Assembly: GCA_035444205.1 (NCBI GenBank)
Contig: DAOMOD010000110.1
Coordinates: forward strand, 1-13,922
From: DAOMOD01 sp035444205
GTDB taxonomy: Bacteria > Pseudomonadota > Gammaproteobacteria > Xanthomonadales > BPKI01
Reading direction: 5' to 3'
DNA: 13,922 nt
Below, in pieces: positions 1-7,293 of the stretch. Every line of letters begins with the position of its first letter. The first letter of the stretch is position 1. A model generated the notes under the pieces. It had not been told where the DNA came from. It saw only the letters and a list, made by a program, of their open reading frames with translations, and did no database searches. The position numbers were made by a program, and so were the translations under genes.

Positions 1-396
1 GACGCGCCGGCGCGCGAAGGCACGGTCGCAGGCAGCGTCAACGGCGCGGTGCCCTACAGCGCCGAGCGGCTGGCGGCGCTGCGCGCGGAAGGCCGCGTGG
101 TGTTCATCAACATGACCGCCGACTGGTGCGTGACCTGCAAGGCCAACGAACGCCGCGTGCTCGCCGGCGATGCGTTCCGCGAAGCGCTGGCGGCCGTCGA
201 CGGCATCTACATGCGCGGCGACTGGACCAATGTCGATCCCGCCATCACCGCGTTTCTCGAGGCCCACGGCGCGGTCGGCGTGCCGCTGTACGTGGTGTAT
301 CCAAGCAACGGCGGCGCCGGCGAGGTACTGCCGCTGATCCTGAGCGAGACGGGTGTGCGCGAGGCGCTGACACGCGCGGCGGGCATCGCGCCGTGA
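1..396 (+). CDS. dsbD: Thiol:disulfide interchange protein DsbD family, C-terminal domain (5' end outside window)
   Basis: The reading frame is open from base 1, so only the last 131 residues are present; the internal GTG at 49 is not the true start. The visible part is the C-terminal periplasmic thioredoxin-like domain of DsbD-family reductases. It has a WCVTCK active site (Cys codons at 127 and 136) after the strand VVFINMTAD, and the family's D-W-T...D..I...L stretch followed by GVPLYVVYP, whose proline is the cis-Pro facing the active site. In the family, electrons pass from cytoplasmic thioredoxin through a membrane domain to this domain and on to periplasmic acceptors. The stop overlaps the start of the downstream tlpA-like gene, so the two are probably translated together and act in one periplasmic thiol-redox pathway. 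The membrane part lies upstream and cannot be checked, so an ScsB-like relative is possible. Confidence 0.88.
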   Translation, partial: DAPAREGTVAGSVNGAVPYSAERLAALRAEGRVVFINMTADWCVTCKANERRVLAGDAFREALAAVDGIYMRGDWTNVDPAITAFLEAHGAVGVPLYVVYPSNGGAGEVLPLILSETGVREALTRAAGIAP

Positions 397-935
397 ACCG
401 CTCGACGCTGGCGATTCTGGGACTGGCAGTGGTCGCCGGTGCTTTCGGCCTGTGGCTCGGCCAGCGCAGCGCGGCACCGCCGCCTGTACAGCATGCGCCA
501 CTGACGGTGGACACCATCGCCATCGGTCAGCGTCTGCCCGACACACGCCTGCCCGATCTCGATGGCGTCGAACGCGACATCGATGCATGGGCGGGCACGC
601 TCACCGTGATCAACTTCTGGGCGAGCTGGTGCGCACCGTGCATCGAGGAGATGCCGATCCTCGCCGCGTTCCACACCACCCACGACGATGCACAGGTACT
701 GACCATCGCGCTCGACCGTCCCGAGCTGGCGCGCGCCTTCCTCGATGAGCTCGGCGTCGACCTGCCGGCCCTGGTCGCCGAGCCCGGCCCGCTGGACCTG
801 TCCGTGCGACTCGGCAACAGCCGCGGCGTGCTGCCCTACACCGTGGTGGTGGATGCCGACTGGAAACTGCGCGAACGCCATCTCGGAAAGGTCGACCGCG
901 CGCTGCTGGAGGCGTGGCGGCAGCGGCATTTGTAA
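393..935 (+). CDS. TlpA-like membrane-anchored thioredoxin-fold protein
   Basis: This is a 180-residue protein. I chose GTG at 393 because it overlaps the dsbD stop (GTGA) and puts an uncleaved hydrophobic anchor at residues 5-22; frame-open sequence further upstream lies inside dsbD and would destroy that signal. The rest is a periplasmic TlpA/ResA-type domain. It has a 'G..LPD..LPDLDG' entry, the strand VINFWASWCAPC with active-site Cys80 and Cys83, a following EEMP typical of this family, and a cis-Pro at 148 (GVLPYTVVVD). Such proteins are thiol-disulfide reductases fed by DsbD-type proteins, often for cytochrome c maturation or metal-centre assembly. The exact partner cannot be told from the sequence. 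A REP-like palindrome follows 19 bp after the stop. Confidence 0.85.
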   Translation: MNRSTLAILGLAVVAGAFGLWLGQRSAAPPPVQHAPLTVDTIAIGQRLPDTRLPDLDGVERDIDAWAGTLTVINFWASWCAPCIEEMPILAAFHTTHDDAQVLTIALDRPELARAFLDELGVDLPALVAEPGPLDLSVRLGNSRGVLPYTVVVDADWKLRERHLGKVDRALLEAWRQRHL

Positions 936-954
936 CGCCGGAGCGGATGTGTCC

Positions 955-1024
955 GTAGGAGCGGCGAAAGCCGCGATCAGTCGATTCGCCGGTAGCGAAC
1001 GATCGCGGCTTTCGCCGCTCCTAC
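955..1024. repeat. REP-like inverted repeat with two perfect 24-nt arms
   Basis: Arms at 955-978 and 1001-1024 are exact reverse complements, separated by 22 nt. Each arm begins GTAGGA and itself folds into a small hairpin (stem GCGGC, loop GAAA, stem GCCGC). The element sits between the convergent ends of the tlpA-like gene and the SDR pseudogene, the usual place for bacterial REP/BIME elements. There is no T-tract, so it is not a classical intrinsic terminator, although so long a stem could stabilise or end transcripts from both sides. It shares GTAGGA plus an internal hairpin with the elements at 2209-2232 and 2289-2355. Confidence 0.8.
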
Positions 1025-1065
1025 AGGAAACGCTTCTGCTGCCGCGCCGCCGGCGCCGCCGCCGA

Positions 1066-1496
1066 TCAGGCCAGGATGCCGCCGTCGATATTGAGCTCGG
1101 CGCCGCGCGGATCGCGTACTTGCAGCCGAGGAATACACCATCCAGATTGGTGCGCTGGACCGCATGCCAGTCCGCCAGCGATCCGTGCTCGGGATCCTGC
1201 ACGAAACTGCCACCCTCGAAACCGGTGATACCGGCGTTGTTGACGACGATATCGAGGCGGCCCCAAAGGTCTAGCGCCTCGCCGCTGACACGCGCCCAGT
1301 CGGCCTCCTCGCGCACGTCGAGGCGACGATAGAGCGCGGCCTCGCCCAGCGTGGCCGCGGTCGCCTGACCGAGGCCATCGTCGATGTCGGTCAGCAGCAC
1401 GCGCGCACCCTCCCTGACGAAGGCATGCGCAATGCCGGCACCGATGCCGCGCGCGGCACCGGTGATCAGGGCGGTCTTTGTGGTGAGTCGGTTCAT
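1066..1496 (-). pseudogene. SDR-family oxidoreductase, internally deleted and frameshifted
   Basis: From ATG at 1496, residues 1-131 are a good classical short-chain dehydrogenase. They include the NAD(P)-binding TGAARGIG (12-19), an Asp after the second strand (LLTDID), the NNAG motif (86-89) and the conserved Asn of the fourth helix (RTNLDGVFLG). After GCKYAIRA, near 1104, the sequence jumps in another frame to GAELNIDGGILA and a TGA at 1066-1068. That phrase is the C-terminal NAD-binding end of SDRs. About 100 residues, including the catalytic Ser and YxxxK, are missing, and the two parts differ in frame; a full SDR has about 250 residues. The codons just after the TGA read S-A-A-A-P, like the tails of some relatives, so the stop could itself be a mutated Gly codon (inference). 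The gene lies 12 bp downstream of the membrane-protein gene on the same strand. An assembly error at the junction is the alternative explanation. Confidence 0.82.
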
Positions 1497-1508
1497 GGGT
1501 TCGTGGAT

Positions 1509-2045
1509 TCATACAGGGCGAGCGCCGCGACGCCTGCGGCGGTGTACGCGAAGCCGAATGCGGCGAATCACCGGATCGTCGGGGAGTTCATCTGCACGCA
1601 AGCGCTTGTAACCGGAACGAAAGCGCTGGCCCACGTGTGCACGGAACGGCCTGTCAGTCCCAAGGAGCTCCCAATGCACTGCAATCAGCGCGAGCGTCCC
1701 CAGGAAGTACATCATGGCCAACAGCGGCCATGCTGACGTGTCGTCCGGGATAGCCACGATCGCCAACGACAGCAAGAATCCCAAGGCCGCCAAGGCCACG
1801 CTCAGCAATCGAGCTATCCGCGGCAATGCTGCGCCAAGCAGCAGCGCAGCGGAGGTGCACACCACACCAAGTATGAAAACTGTGGTGGCGGCCAATGCCG
1901 CCGAGACGCTGCGGGAACTGGCTGCAATCGCCAGTATCACAACTATCGGTATGCCAACTCCGACCGCCCATCGCATCGCCCACAAGCGGTCGCGATCGGG
2001 CGATGACCCGGGGCGTTGGAAGCGGAAGCGGTAGGAGCCTTGCAT
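1509..2045 (-). CDS. Hypothetical four-helix integral membrane protein
   Basis: I do not recognise this 178-residue protein, but it looks real. Translation from ATG 2045 is supported by a near-perfect Shine-Dalgarno AAAGGAGGT at 2051-2059, five bases upstream. Four hydrophobic segments are visible at about residues 26-43, 48-72, 79-99 and 105-124. Both ends are strongly basic (an Arg-rich start, and a tail ending in a run of five arginines with RGARPV), which predicts both termini in the cytoplasm and fits an even number of helices. No catalytic motif is visible. It is followed 12 bp later by the broken SDR gene and preceded by a 320-bp spacer holding a possible promoter and two REP-like elements. 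It is less GC-rich than the housekeeping genes around it and may be an accessory gene (impression, not measured). Confidence 0.7.
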   Translation of the reverse strand: MQGSYRFRFQRPGSSPDRDRLWAMRWAVGVGIPIVVILAIAASSRSVSAALAATTVFILGVVCTSAALLLGAALPRIARLLSVALAALGFLLSLAIVAIPDDTSAWPLLAMMYFLGTLALIAVHWELLGTDRPFRAHVGQRFRSGYKRLRADELPDDPVIRRIRLRVHRRRRRGARPV

Positions 2046-2050
2046 GACTG

Positions 2051-2102
2051 ACCTCCTTTGTCATGAAGCGTGGCAAAAGACATCGTGCGTAGCGACTGTC
2101 AA
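2051..2102 (-). promoter_or_regulatory. Strong Shine-Dalgarno plus candidate -35 box for the membrane-protein gene
   Basis: On the minus strand AAAGGAGGT (2059-2051) lies 5 nt before the ATG at 2045 and is the best ribosome-binding site in the window. A perfect TTGACA (2102-2097) lies further upstream. The hexamer at 17-nt spacing (CTTTTG, 2079-2074) is a poor -10 box, so the promoter call is tentative while the ribosome-binding site is firm. Confidence 0.4.
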
Positions 2103-2208
2103 AGGTCCTGCCCTGGCTTGCAATTCTCACTACCCTTCCTGGATCAGGTCCGGGACAGGCTCTACTGCGGATGGTTGTGAGAAATGCGAGCCAGCATCGC
2201 GACGGCCG

Positions 2209-2232
2209 GTCGCGCACAGGGTGCGCTCCTAC
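2209..2232 (-). repeat. REP-like single unit (GTAGGA + hairpin)
   Basis: Read on the minus strand from 2232, the unit is GTAGGA, stem GCGCAC, loop CCT, stem GTGCGC, then GAC. It matches the arms of the element at 955-1024 in its flanks but has a different, still perfectly paired, stem. No second inverted arm is evident nearby, so it looks like a solitary or decayed unit. It lies in the 2046-2365 spacer, in which I see no gene. Confidence 0.6.
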
Positions 2233-2288
2233 GGGGCACACCGAATGCAGGTCCTAGGGAAGCCGGGCGCAGGCGCGAAGCGGCCGCA

Positions 2289-2355
2289 CCCACTCGTGGG
2301 CGACAAGGGCATGGCGGCGAAGCGCTTGTCCTGTCGCCCACGAGTGGGCTCCTAC
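2289..2355 (-). repeat. REP-like inverted repeat behind the slipin gene
   Basis: Arms at 2289-2305 and 2332-2348 are exact 17-nt reverse complements around a 26-nt spacer. The right-hand arm continues to 2355, so that on the minus strand it begins GTAGGA followed by the stem GCCCA, loop CTCG, stem TGGGC. The left arm has lost the GTAGGA flank. It begins 10 bp past the slipin stop and is well placed to protect or end the nfeD-slipin transcript. No T-tract follows. Confidence 0.75.
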
Positions 2356-2365
2356 AGGGCAGCGG

Positions 2366-3124
2366 TCATTCTCTCTTGAGCCGGCTGGTCAACGTGTCCA
2401 TGAGTTCCATCGGCATCGGGAACACGATGGTGGAGTTCTTCTCGCCGGCGATCTCGGTCAGCGTCTGCATGTAGCGAAGCTGGATGGCGCGCGGGTCACC
2501 GGCCAGGGTCTGCGCGGCGGCCAGCAGCATCTCGGAGGCCTGCTTCTCGCCCTCGGCGTGGATGACCTTGGCGCGGCGCTGGCGCTCGGCCTCGGCCTGG
2601 CGGGCGATGGCGCGGATCATCGACTCGTTGAGGTCGATGTGCTTGATCTCGACGTTGGACACCTTGATGCCCCAAGCCTCGGTCTGGCTGTCGAGGATTT
2701 CCTGGATGTCGAGATTCAGCTTGTCGCGCTCGGACAGCATCTCGTCGAGGTCGTGACGGCCGAGCACCGAACGAAGCGTGGTCTGCGCCAACTGGCTGGT
2801 GGCGTCGAAGTAACGCTCGACGTTGATGATGGCCTTCTGCGGGTCGACCACGCGGAAGTAGATCACCGCATTGACCTTGACCGACACGTTGTCCTTGCTG
2901 ATCACGTCCTGGGTGGGCACGTCCATCACCAGGGTGCGCAGGTCGACGCGTTCGATGGTCTGCAGGATGGGGATGACGATGATCAGGCCCGGCCCCTTGA
3001 CCATATGGAAGCGACCAAGGTTGAAGACGACGCCGCGCTCGTACTCGCGCAGGATCTTGAAGGCATTGAGCAGCAGGCCAATGATGGCCATGCCGACGAC
3101 GATCCAGAAAGTAAACATTTCCAC
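2366..3124 (-). CDS. Slipin (SPFH/stomatin-like membrane protein)
   Basis: A 252-residue stomatin-type protein of ordinary family length. GTG 3124 is preferred over the ATG two codons later because AGGAG at 3133-3137 lies about 8 bases upstream of it. An N-terminal hydrophobic anchor (about 4-20) is followed by the SPFH domain (about 28-190): YERGVVFNLGRF, KGPGLIIVIPILQ, the DLR..VMDVPTQDVI strand, KVNAVIYFRV and the ATSQLAQTTLRSVLG helix. The charged helix ESMIRAIARQAEAERQRRAKVI is typical of slipins. The hydrophobic C-terminal patch (STIVFPMPMEL) corresponds to the region cut by NfeD-type proteases in the archaeal PH1510/PH1511 pair (family knowledge). The gene follows the NfeD gene by 36 bp on the same strand, a widespread pairing. 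Slipins assemble as oligomeric membrane microdomain scaffolds; the substrate or client here is unknown. Confidence 0.93.
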   Translation of the reverse strand: MEMFTFWIVVGMAIIGLLLNAFKILREYERGVVFNLGRFHMVKGPGLIIVIPILQTIERVDLRTLVMDVPTQDVISKDNVSVKVNAVIYFRVVDPQKAIINVERYFDATSQLAQTTLRSVLGRHDLDEMLSERDKLNLDIQEILDSQTEAWGIKVSNVEIKHIDLNESMIRAIARQAEAERQRRAKVIHAEGEKQASEMLLAAAQTLAGDPRAIQLRYMQTLTEIAGEKNSTIVFPMPMELMDTLTSRLKRE

Positions 3125-3160
3125 GTGTGTTCTCCTCTATTGGTGAAACGCTGGCGGTCG

Positions 3161-4549
3161 TCAGGACCTGGGGCGCACGTGCAGGGTCAGGCCCTCGACG
3201 GCCTCGACCTTGAGAATCTGCCCGGCGGTCACCGGTGTGTCGCAGTGTGCCTTCCACAGCTCGCTGCGGATGCGCACGTGGCCGTCGCCGCTGAAGTCCT
3301 CGGTGGCCACGGCCGGTAGCGCCAGCAACTCGTGGTCGCCGGTGGTGACGGCGGCCCGCCGCGATTTCCCCAGCATCATCATCATCAGCAGGAATGCACC
3401 GCCGGAGCTTGCCGCGATGCCGGCGATCAGGCCACGCGACACGCCGAAGCCGGGCATGTCGGTATCGAACAGGATGACAGAACCCAACACCAGGGCGAAC
3501 AGTCCGCCGATGCCGAGCACGCCGAAACTCGGCGTGATCACCTCCGCCAACATCAGCCCCACCCCGACCACGATCAGCGCCAGGCCGGCGTAGTTGACCG
3601 GCAGCACCTGCAGCGCGTAGGCGGCCAGCAGCAGGCTCACCACGCCGACCACGCCCGGCACCATGGCGCCCGGGTTGTAGCCCTCCAGCAGCAGGCCGTA
3701 CAGGCCGACCAGCAACAGCAGGTAGGCGACGCTGGGGTTGGTAATGACCGAAAGCAGGCGATTGCGCCAGTCGGGATGGAACTCGATGATCTCGGCGCCC
3801 GCGGTGCGCAGCGTCACGGTATCGCTGTCGAGCTTCACTTCGAGGCCGTCGATCTGCTCCAGCAATCCGTCCAGGGAGCCCGCGATGTACTCGATGACGT
3901 TCTTGGCCAGCGCCTCGCTGGCAGTGAGGCTGGCGCCTTCGCGCACCGCCTTCTCGCCCCATTCGGCGTTGCGCCCACGCAGCTCGGCCAGGGCGCGGAT
4001 ATACGCCGAGGAGTCGTGCAGGATCTTGCGCTCCATGGCGGTACCGGGCTGCCCCGGTTGGTCCTTGTCCTTGGCTTCGTCCTCGTCGTCCTTGTCGTCG
4101 TCCTTGGCGGCGGGCGCCGGACGTTGCGGCTGCGGACCGCCGATCGGCACCGGCGTCGCCGCACCCAGGTTGGTTCCCGGTGCCATGGCCGCCACATGGC
4201 TGGCATACAGGATGTAGGTGCCGGCGCTGGCCGCGCGCGCGCCGGAGGGCGACACATAGGTCACCACCGGCACCGCCGAGGCGAGGATGGCCTTGTCGAT
4301 GTCGCGCGTGGCCGCTTCCAGGCCGCCGGGGGTATCGATGCGCAGCACCATGGCCTGGACGCCGAGTTCGCTGGCGCGGTCGATGGCGGACCTCACGTAT
4401 TCGGTGGTGGCCGGGCCGATGGCGCCGTCGATGGTGGCCACCAGCACGCGCGGCGTGGGCGCCGTCTCCTCGCTGGTGTCGGCCGAGGCCAGCAACAGGC
4501 CACCGCTCAGCGCCACCAGGCTTCCAAGCATCCAGTTCATGGCTTTCAT
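3161..4549 (-). CDS. NfeD-family membrane-bound serine protease (ClpP-class)
   Basis: This is a 462-residue long-form NfeD protein. A signal-like segment (7-23) leads into a ClpP-class protease domain. The motif SGARAASAGTYI supplies the nucleophile Ser108, and ERKILHDSSAYIRALAELRGRN supplies Lys175, matching the Ser-Lys dyad of PH1510-type proteases. IDTPGG at 71-76 forms the oxyanion region. Between Ser and Lys lies a Pro-rich then highly acidic and Lys-rich linker (about 138-170). Five membrane segments follow at about 272-289, 295-316, 320-338, 343-361 and 374-394, then the small C-terminal OB-fold domain (about 400-462) that can bind SPFH partners. ATG 4549 has a weak GAGG just upstream; ATG 4540 is also possible. 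It is first in a two-gene unit with the slipin, whose C-terminus is the expected substrate (inference from the family). Confidence 0.93.
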   Translation of the reverse strand: MKAMNWMLGSLVALSGGLLLASADTSEETAPTPRVLVATIDGAIGPATTEYVRSAIDRASELGVQAMVLRIDTPGGLEAATRDIDKAILASAVPVVTYVSPSGARAASAGTYILYASHVAAMAPGTNLGAATPVPIGGPQPQRPAPAAKDDDKDDEDEAKDKDQPGQPGTAMERKILHDSSAYIRALAELRGRNAEWGEKAVREGASLTASEALAKNVIEYIAGSLDGLLEQIDGLEVKLDSDTVTLRTAGAEIIEFHPDWRNRLLSVITNPSVAYLLLLVGLYGLLLEGYNPGAMVPGVVGVVSLLLAAYALQVLPVNYAGLALIVVGVGLMLAEVITPSFGVLGIGGLFALVLGSVILFDTDMPGFGVSRGLIAGIAASSGGAFLLMMMMLGKSRRAAVTTGDHELLALPAVATEDFSGDGHVRIRSELWKAHCDTPVTAGQILKVEAVEGLTLHVRPRS

Positions 4550-4620
4550 GGCCTCATTCTACGCTGAGCGCAGCGCAGCGATGGGCGTCGAAGGCTGTGG
4601 CCCACCGATGTGTCGTCCCC

Positions 4621-4640
4621 CGCCGCGGTCTCCCGCGGCG
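4621..4640. other. Perfect 8-bp GC hairpin in the divergent nfeD/aroQ spacer
   Basis: Arms 4621-4628 and 4633-4640 pair perfectly (CGCCGCGG / CCGCGGCG) around a TCTC loop. It lies in the 227-bp region between the divergent starts of nfeD (4549) and aroQ (4777), which must hold promoters for both directions. I could not identify convincing -35/-10 pairs there. It may be an operator or leader hairpin, or a chance product of high GC content. Confidence 0.3.
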
Positions 4641-4776
4641 CGCATGGCCGATCCACGAAGGACTGGACAAGCCCGCGACGGGTCCTTCACACTTTCGACC
4701 CCTGCCGACGCCGGGTGCGCATTTCGCGGCACGTTGGCTGCACGATCGCTGCCGTGAAACGGACGTTTGAATTTCC

Positions 4777-5229
4777 ATGCCCACCATTCTCGTTCTCAAC
4801 GGGCCCAATCTGGACCGCCTTGGCAGCCGCGAACCGGAGACCTACGGGCGCCTTTCGCTGGACGACATCCACACCGGACTGGCGGCGCGGGTGAACGCCG
4901 CGGGTCATCGCTTCGAAAGCTTCCAGAGCCAGGCCGAGCACGCACTGATCGAGCGCGTCCATCGAGCCGGCGACGAACAGGTGGCGTTCGCCCTGGTCAA
5001 TCCGGGCGCCTTCACCCACACCAGTGTGGCCCTGCGCGACGCCCTGCTGGCGGTCGGACTGCCCTTCATAGAGGTGCACCTGTCGAATCCGCATCGGCGC
5101 GAGGCGTTCCGCCATCGCTCTTACTTTTCCGACATCGCGCTTGGCGTCGTGTGCGGCTTTGGTGCGCGCAGCTACGACCTGGCGCTGGAGGCCGGCCTGG
5201 CCTGGCTCGAAGAGCGGGGCACGGCATGA
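4777..5229 (+). CDS. aroQ: Type II 3-dehydroquinate dehydratase
   Basis: A 150-residue cytoplasmic enzyme of the shikimate pathway that dehydrates 3-dehydroquinate to 3-dehydroshikimate. It has the full type II signature. ILVLNGPNLDRLGSREPETYG (residues 4-24) contains Arg18 and catalytic Tyr23 in the mobile lid. QSQAEHALIE lies at 50-59, the substrate-binding NPGAFTHTS at 75-83 starts with Asn75, and IEVHLSN at 98-104 holds catalytic His101. FRHRSY near 111-116 holds the second binding arginine. Length matches the family. No good Shine-Dalgarno is visible before the ATG. In related genomes aroQ heads the accB-accC-prmA cluster, as here. A terminator-like hairpin separates it from accB, so part of the transcription may end there. 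Confidence 0.97.
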   Translation: MPTILVLNGPNLDRLGSREPETYGRLSLDDIHTGLAARVNAAGHRFESFQSQAEHALIERVHRAGDEQVAFALVNPGAFTHTSVALRDALLAVGLPFIEVHLSNPHRREAFRHRSYFSDIALGVVCGFGARSYDLALEAGLAWLEERGTA

Positions 5230-5252
5230 ACGGGCAGTGCTTTCTTTTCTTT

Positions 5253-5291
5253 GGCCGGTTGCGCAGCTGCTAGGCGGCGCCGGTCTTTTTT
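5253..5291 (+). terminator. Terminator- or attenuator-like hairpin with T6 between aroQ and accB
   Basis: GGCCGGT (5253-5259) pairs with GCCGGTC (5279-5285) using two G-U pairs, and GC (5261-5262) with GC (5277-5278) after a one-base bulge, enclosing a 14-nt loop. C5285 is followed directly by six T residues (5286-5291). That is the shape of a weak intrinsic terminator in the 78-bp aroQ-accB gap, 16 nt before the accB start. It could reduce read-through from aroQ or act as an attenuator in the accB leader. It was judged by eye; no folding energy was computed. Confidence 0.4.
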
Positions 5292-5307
5292 GCAACGGGG
5301 AATCAGC

Positions 5308-5766
5308 ATGGATCTTCGCAAGATCAAGAAGCTCATCGAACTGCTCGAGGAGTCCAACCTGTCCGAGTTGGAAATCCGCGAGGGCGAGGAATCGGTGCGG
5401 CTGTCGCGCCACCCGCAGCAGGCAGCGGCGCCGACGCCGGTCATGGCGCTTCCCGCGCTGGCGCCAGCGGCTTCGCCGGTCGCGGCAACGCCACCCGCCG
5501 CCGCGGAATCCGCCGAGGCCGGGTATCCGGAAGGCACCGTGCTGCGCGCGCCCATGGTCGGCACCTTCTACGCCTCGCCCTCGCCCGGCTCCGCGCCCTT
5601 CGTCAAGGTCGGACAGACCGTCAAGGCCGGCGACACGCTGGGCATCATCGAAGCCATGAAGATGTTCAATCCGATCGAGGCCGAGTCGGACGGCACCGTC
5701 GTCGCCGTACTGGCCGAAAACGGCCAGCCGGTGGAGTTCGACGAGCCGCTGTTTGTCATTCGCTGA
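5308..5766 (+). CDS. accB: Biotin carboxyl carrier protein of acetyl-CoA carboxylase
   Basis: This 152-residue protein carries the biotin on which AccC makes carboxybiotin and from which the carboxyltransferase transfers CO2 to acetyl-CoA, the committed step of fatty-acid synthesis. I chose ATG 5308 because MDLRKIKKLIELLEES is the usual family N-terminus, and CGGGGA lies about 7 nt upstream; sequence open further upstream belongs to the leader. Residues 1-34 form the N-terminal helix-strand region. Residues 35-72 are a mobile Ala/Pro-rich linker and 75-152 the biotinyl domain. Lys118 in EAMKM is the biotinylation site. The thumb loop typical of AccB (ASPSPGSAPF, 89-98) is present, which separates it from other biotinyl proteins. 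accC follows after an unusually long 156-bp gap filled partly with heptamer repeats. Confidence 0.97.
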   Translation: MDLRKIKKLIELLEESNLSELEIREGEESVRLSRHPQQAAAPTPVMALPALAPAASPVAATPPAAAESAEAGYPEGTVLRAPMVGTFYASPSPGSAPFVKVGQTVKAGDTLGIIEAMKMFNPIEAESDGTVVAVLAENGQPVEFDEPLFVIR

Positions 5767-5843
5767 GATGGCGAGGCCACGCGGCGGCAGCGCATTGACC
5801 AACGACTGGAGTCGGAACCCGAGCCCCGGTTGGACCTGTTCTT

Positions 5844-5920
5844 CCGAGTCCCGAGTCCCGAGTCCCGAGTCCCGGCTTCATCGAGCCCCGGTATTTTCGC
5901 GTCCCGATTCCCGATTCCCG
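5844..5920 (+). repeat. C-rich heptamer tract in the accC leader (G-quadruplex motif on the minus strand)
   Basis: Four tandem copies of CCGAGTC occupy 5844-5871, and two copies of CCCGATT occupy 5903-5916 followed by CCCG. In one register both blocks are the heptamer CCCGA(G/T)T, so they look like two variants of one repeat, separated by 31 nt. CCC runs occur at 5850, 5857, 5864, 5871, 5903, 5910 and 5917 (start positions), plus a CCCC at 5886. The minus strand therefore reads G3-N4-G3-N4-G3-N4-G3, the canonical G-quadruplex pattern. GGGNATC-type heptamers are known as quadruplex-forming repeats enriched in Xanthomonas (recalled knowledge). The tract ends two bases before the accC ATG, replacing any Shine-Dalgarno. 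Confidence 0.85.
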
Positions 5921-5922
5921 TC

Positions 5923-7289
<1,367 letters not shown>

Positions 7290-7293
<4 letters not shown>

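Noticed and set aside
207..1065. Continuation of the SDR start frame on the minus strand for almost 300 more codons
   Set aside because: Beyond about 1104 the frame reads out-of-frame DNA, the REP element and the antisense of the tlpA-like gene; the Arg-rich sequence is not protein-like, so the SDR is called a pseudogene instead of a fusion.
2031..2038. Another GTAGGAGC, seemingly a fourth REP-like unit
   Set aside because: It lies inside the start of the membrane-protein gene, is not followed by a hairpin stem and is a chance 8-mer.
5844..5920. CRISPR-like repeat array
   Set aside because: The units are 7 bp long without true spacers, and no cas gene is present; it is a tandem heptamer tract.
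5830..5922. N-terminal extension of AccC starting at TTG 5830
   Set aside because: The universal AccC N-terminus begins at ATG 5923, and the extension would be encoded by repeat DNA with no ribosome-binding site upstream.
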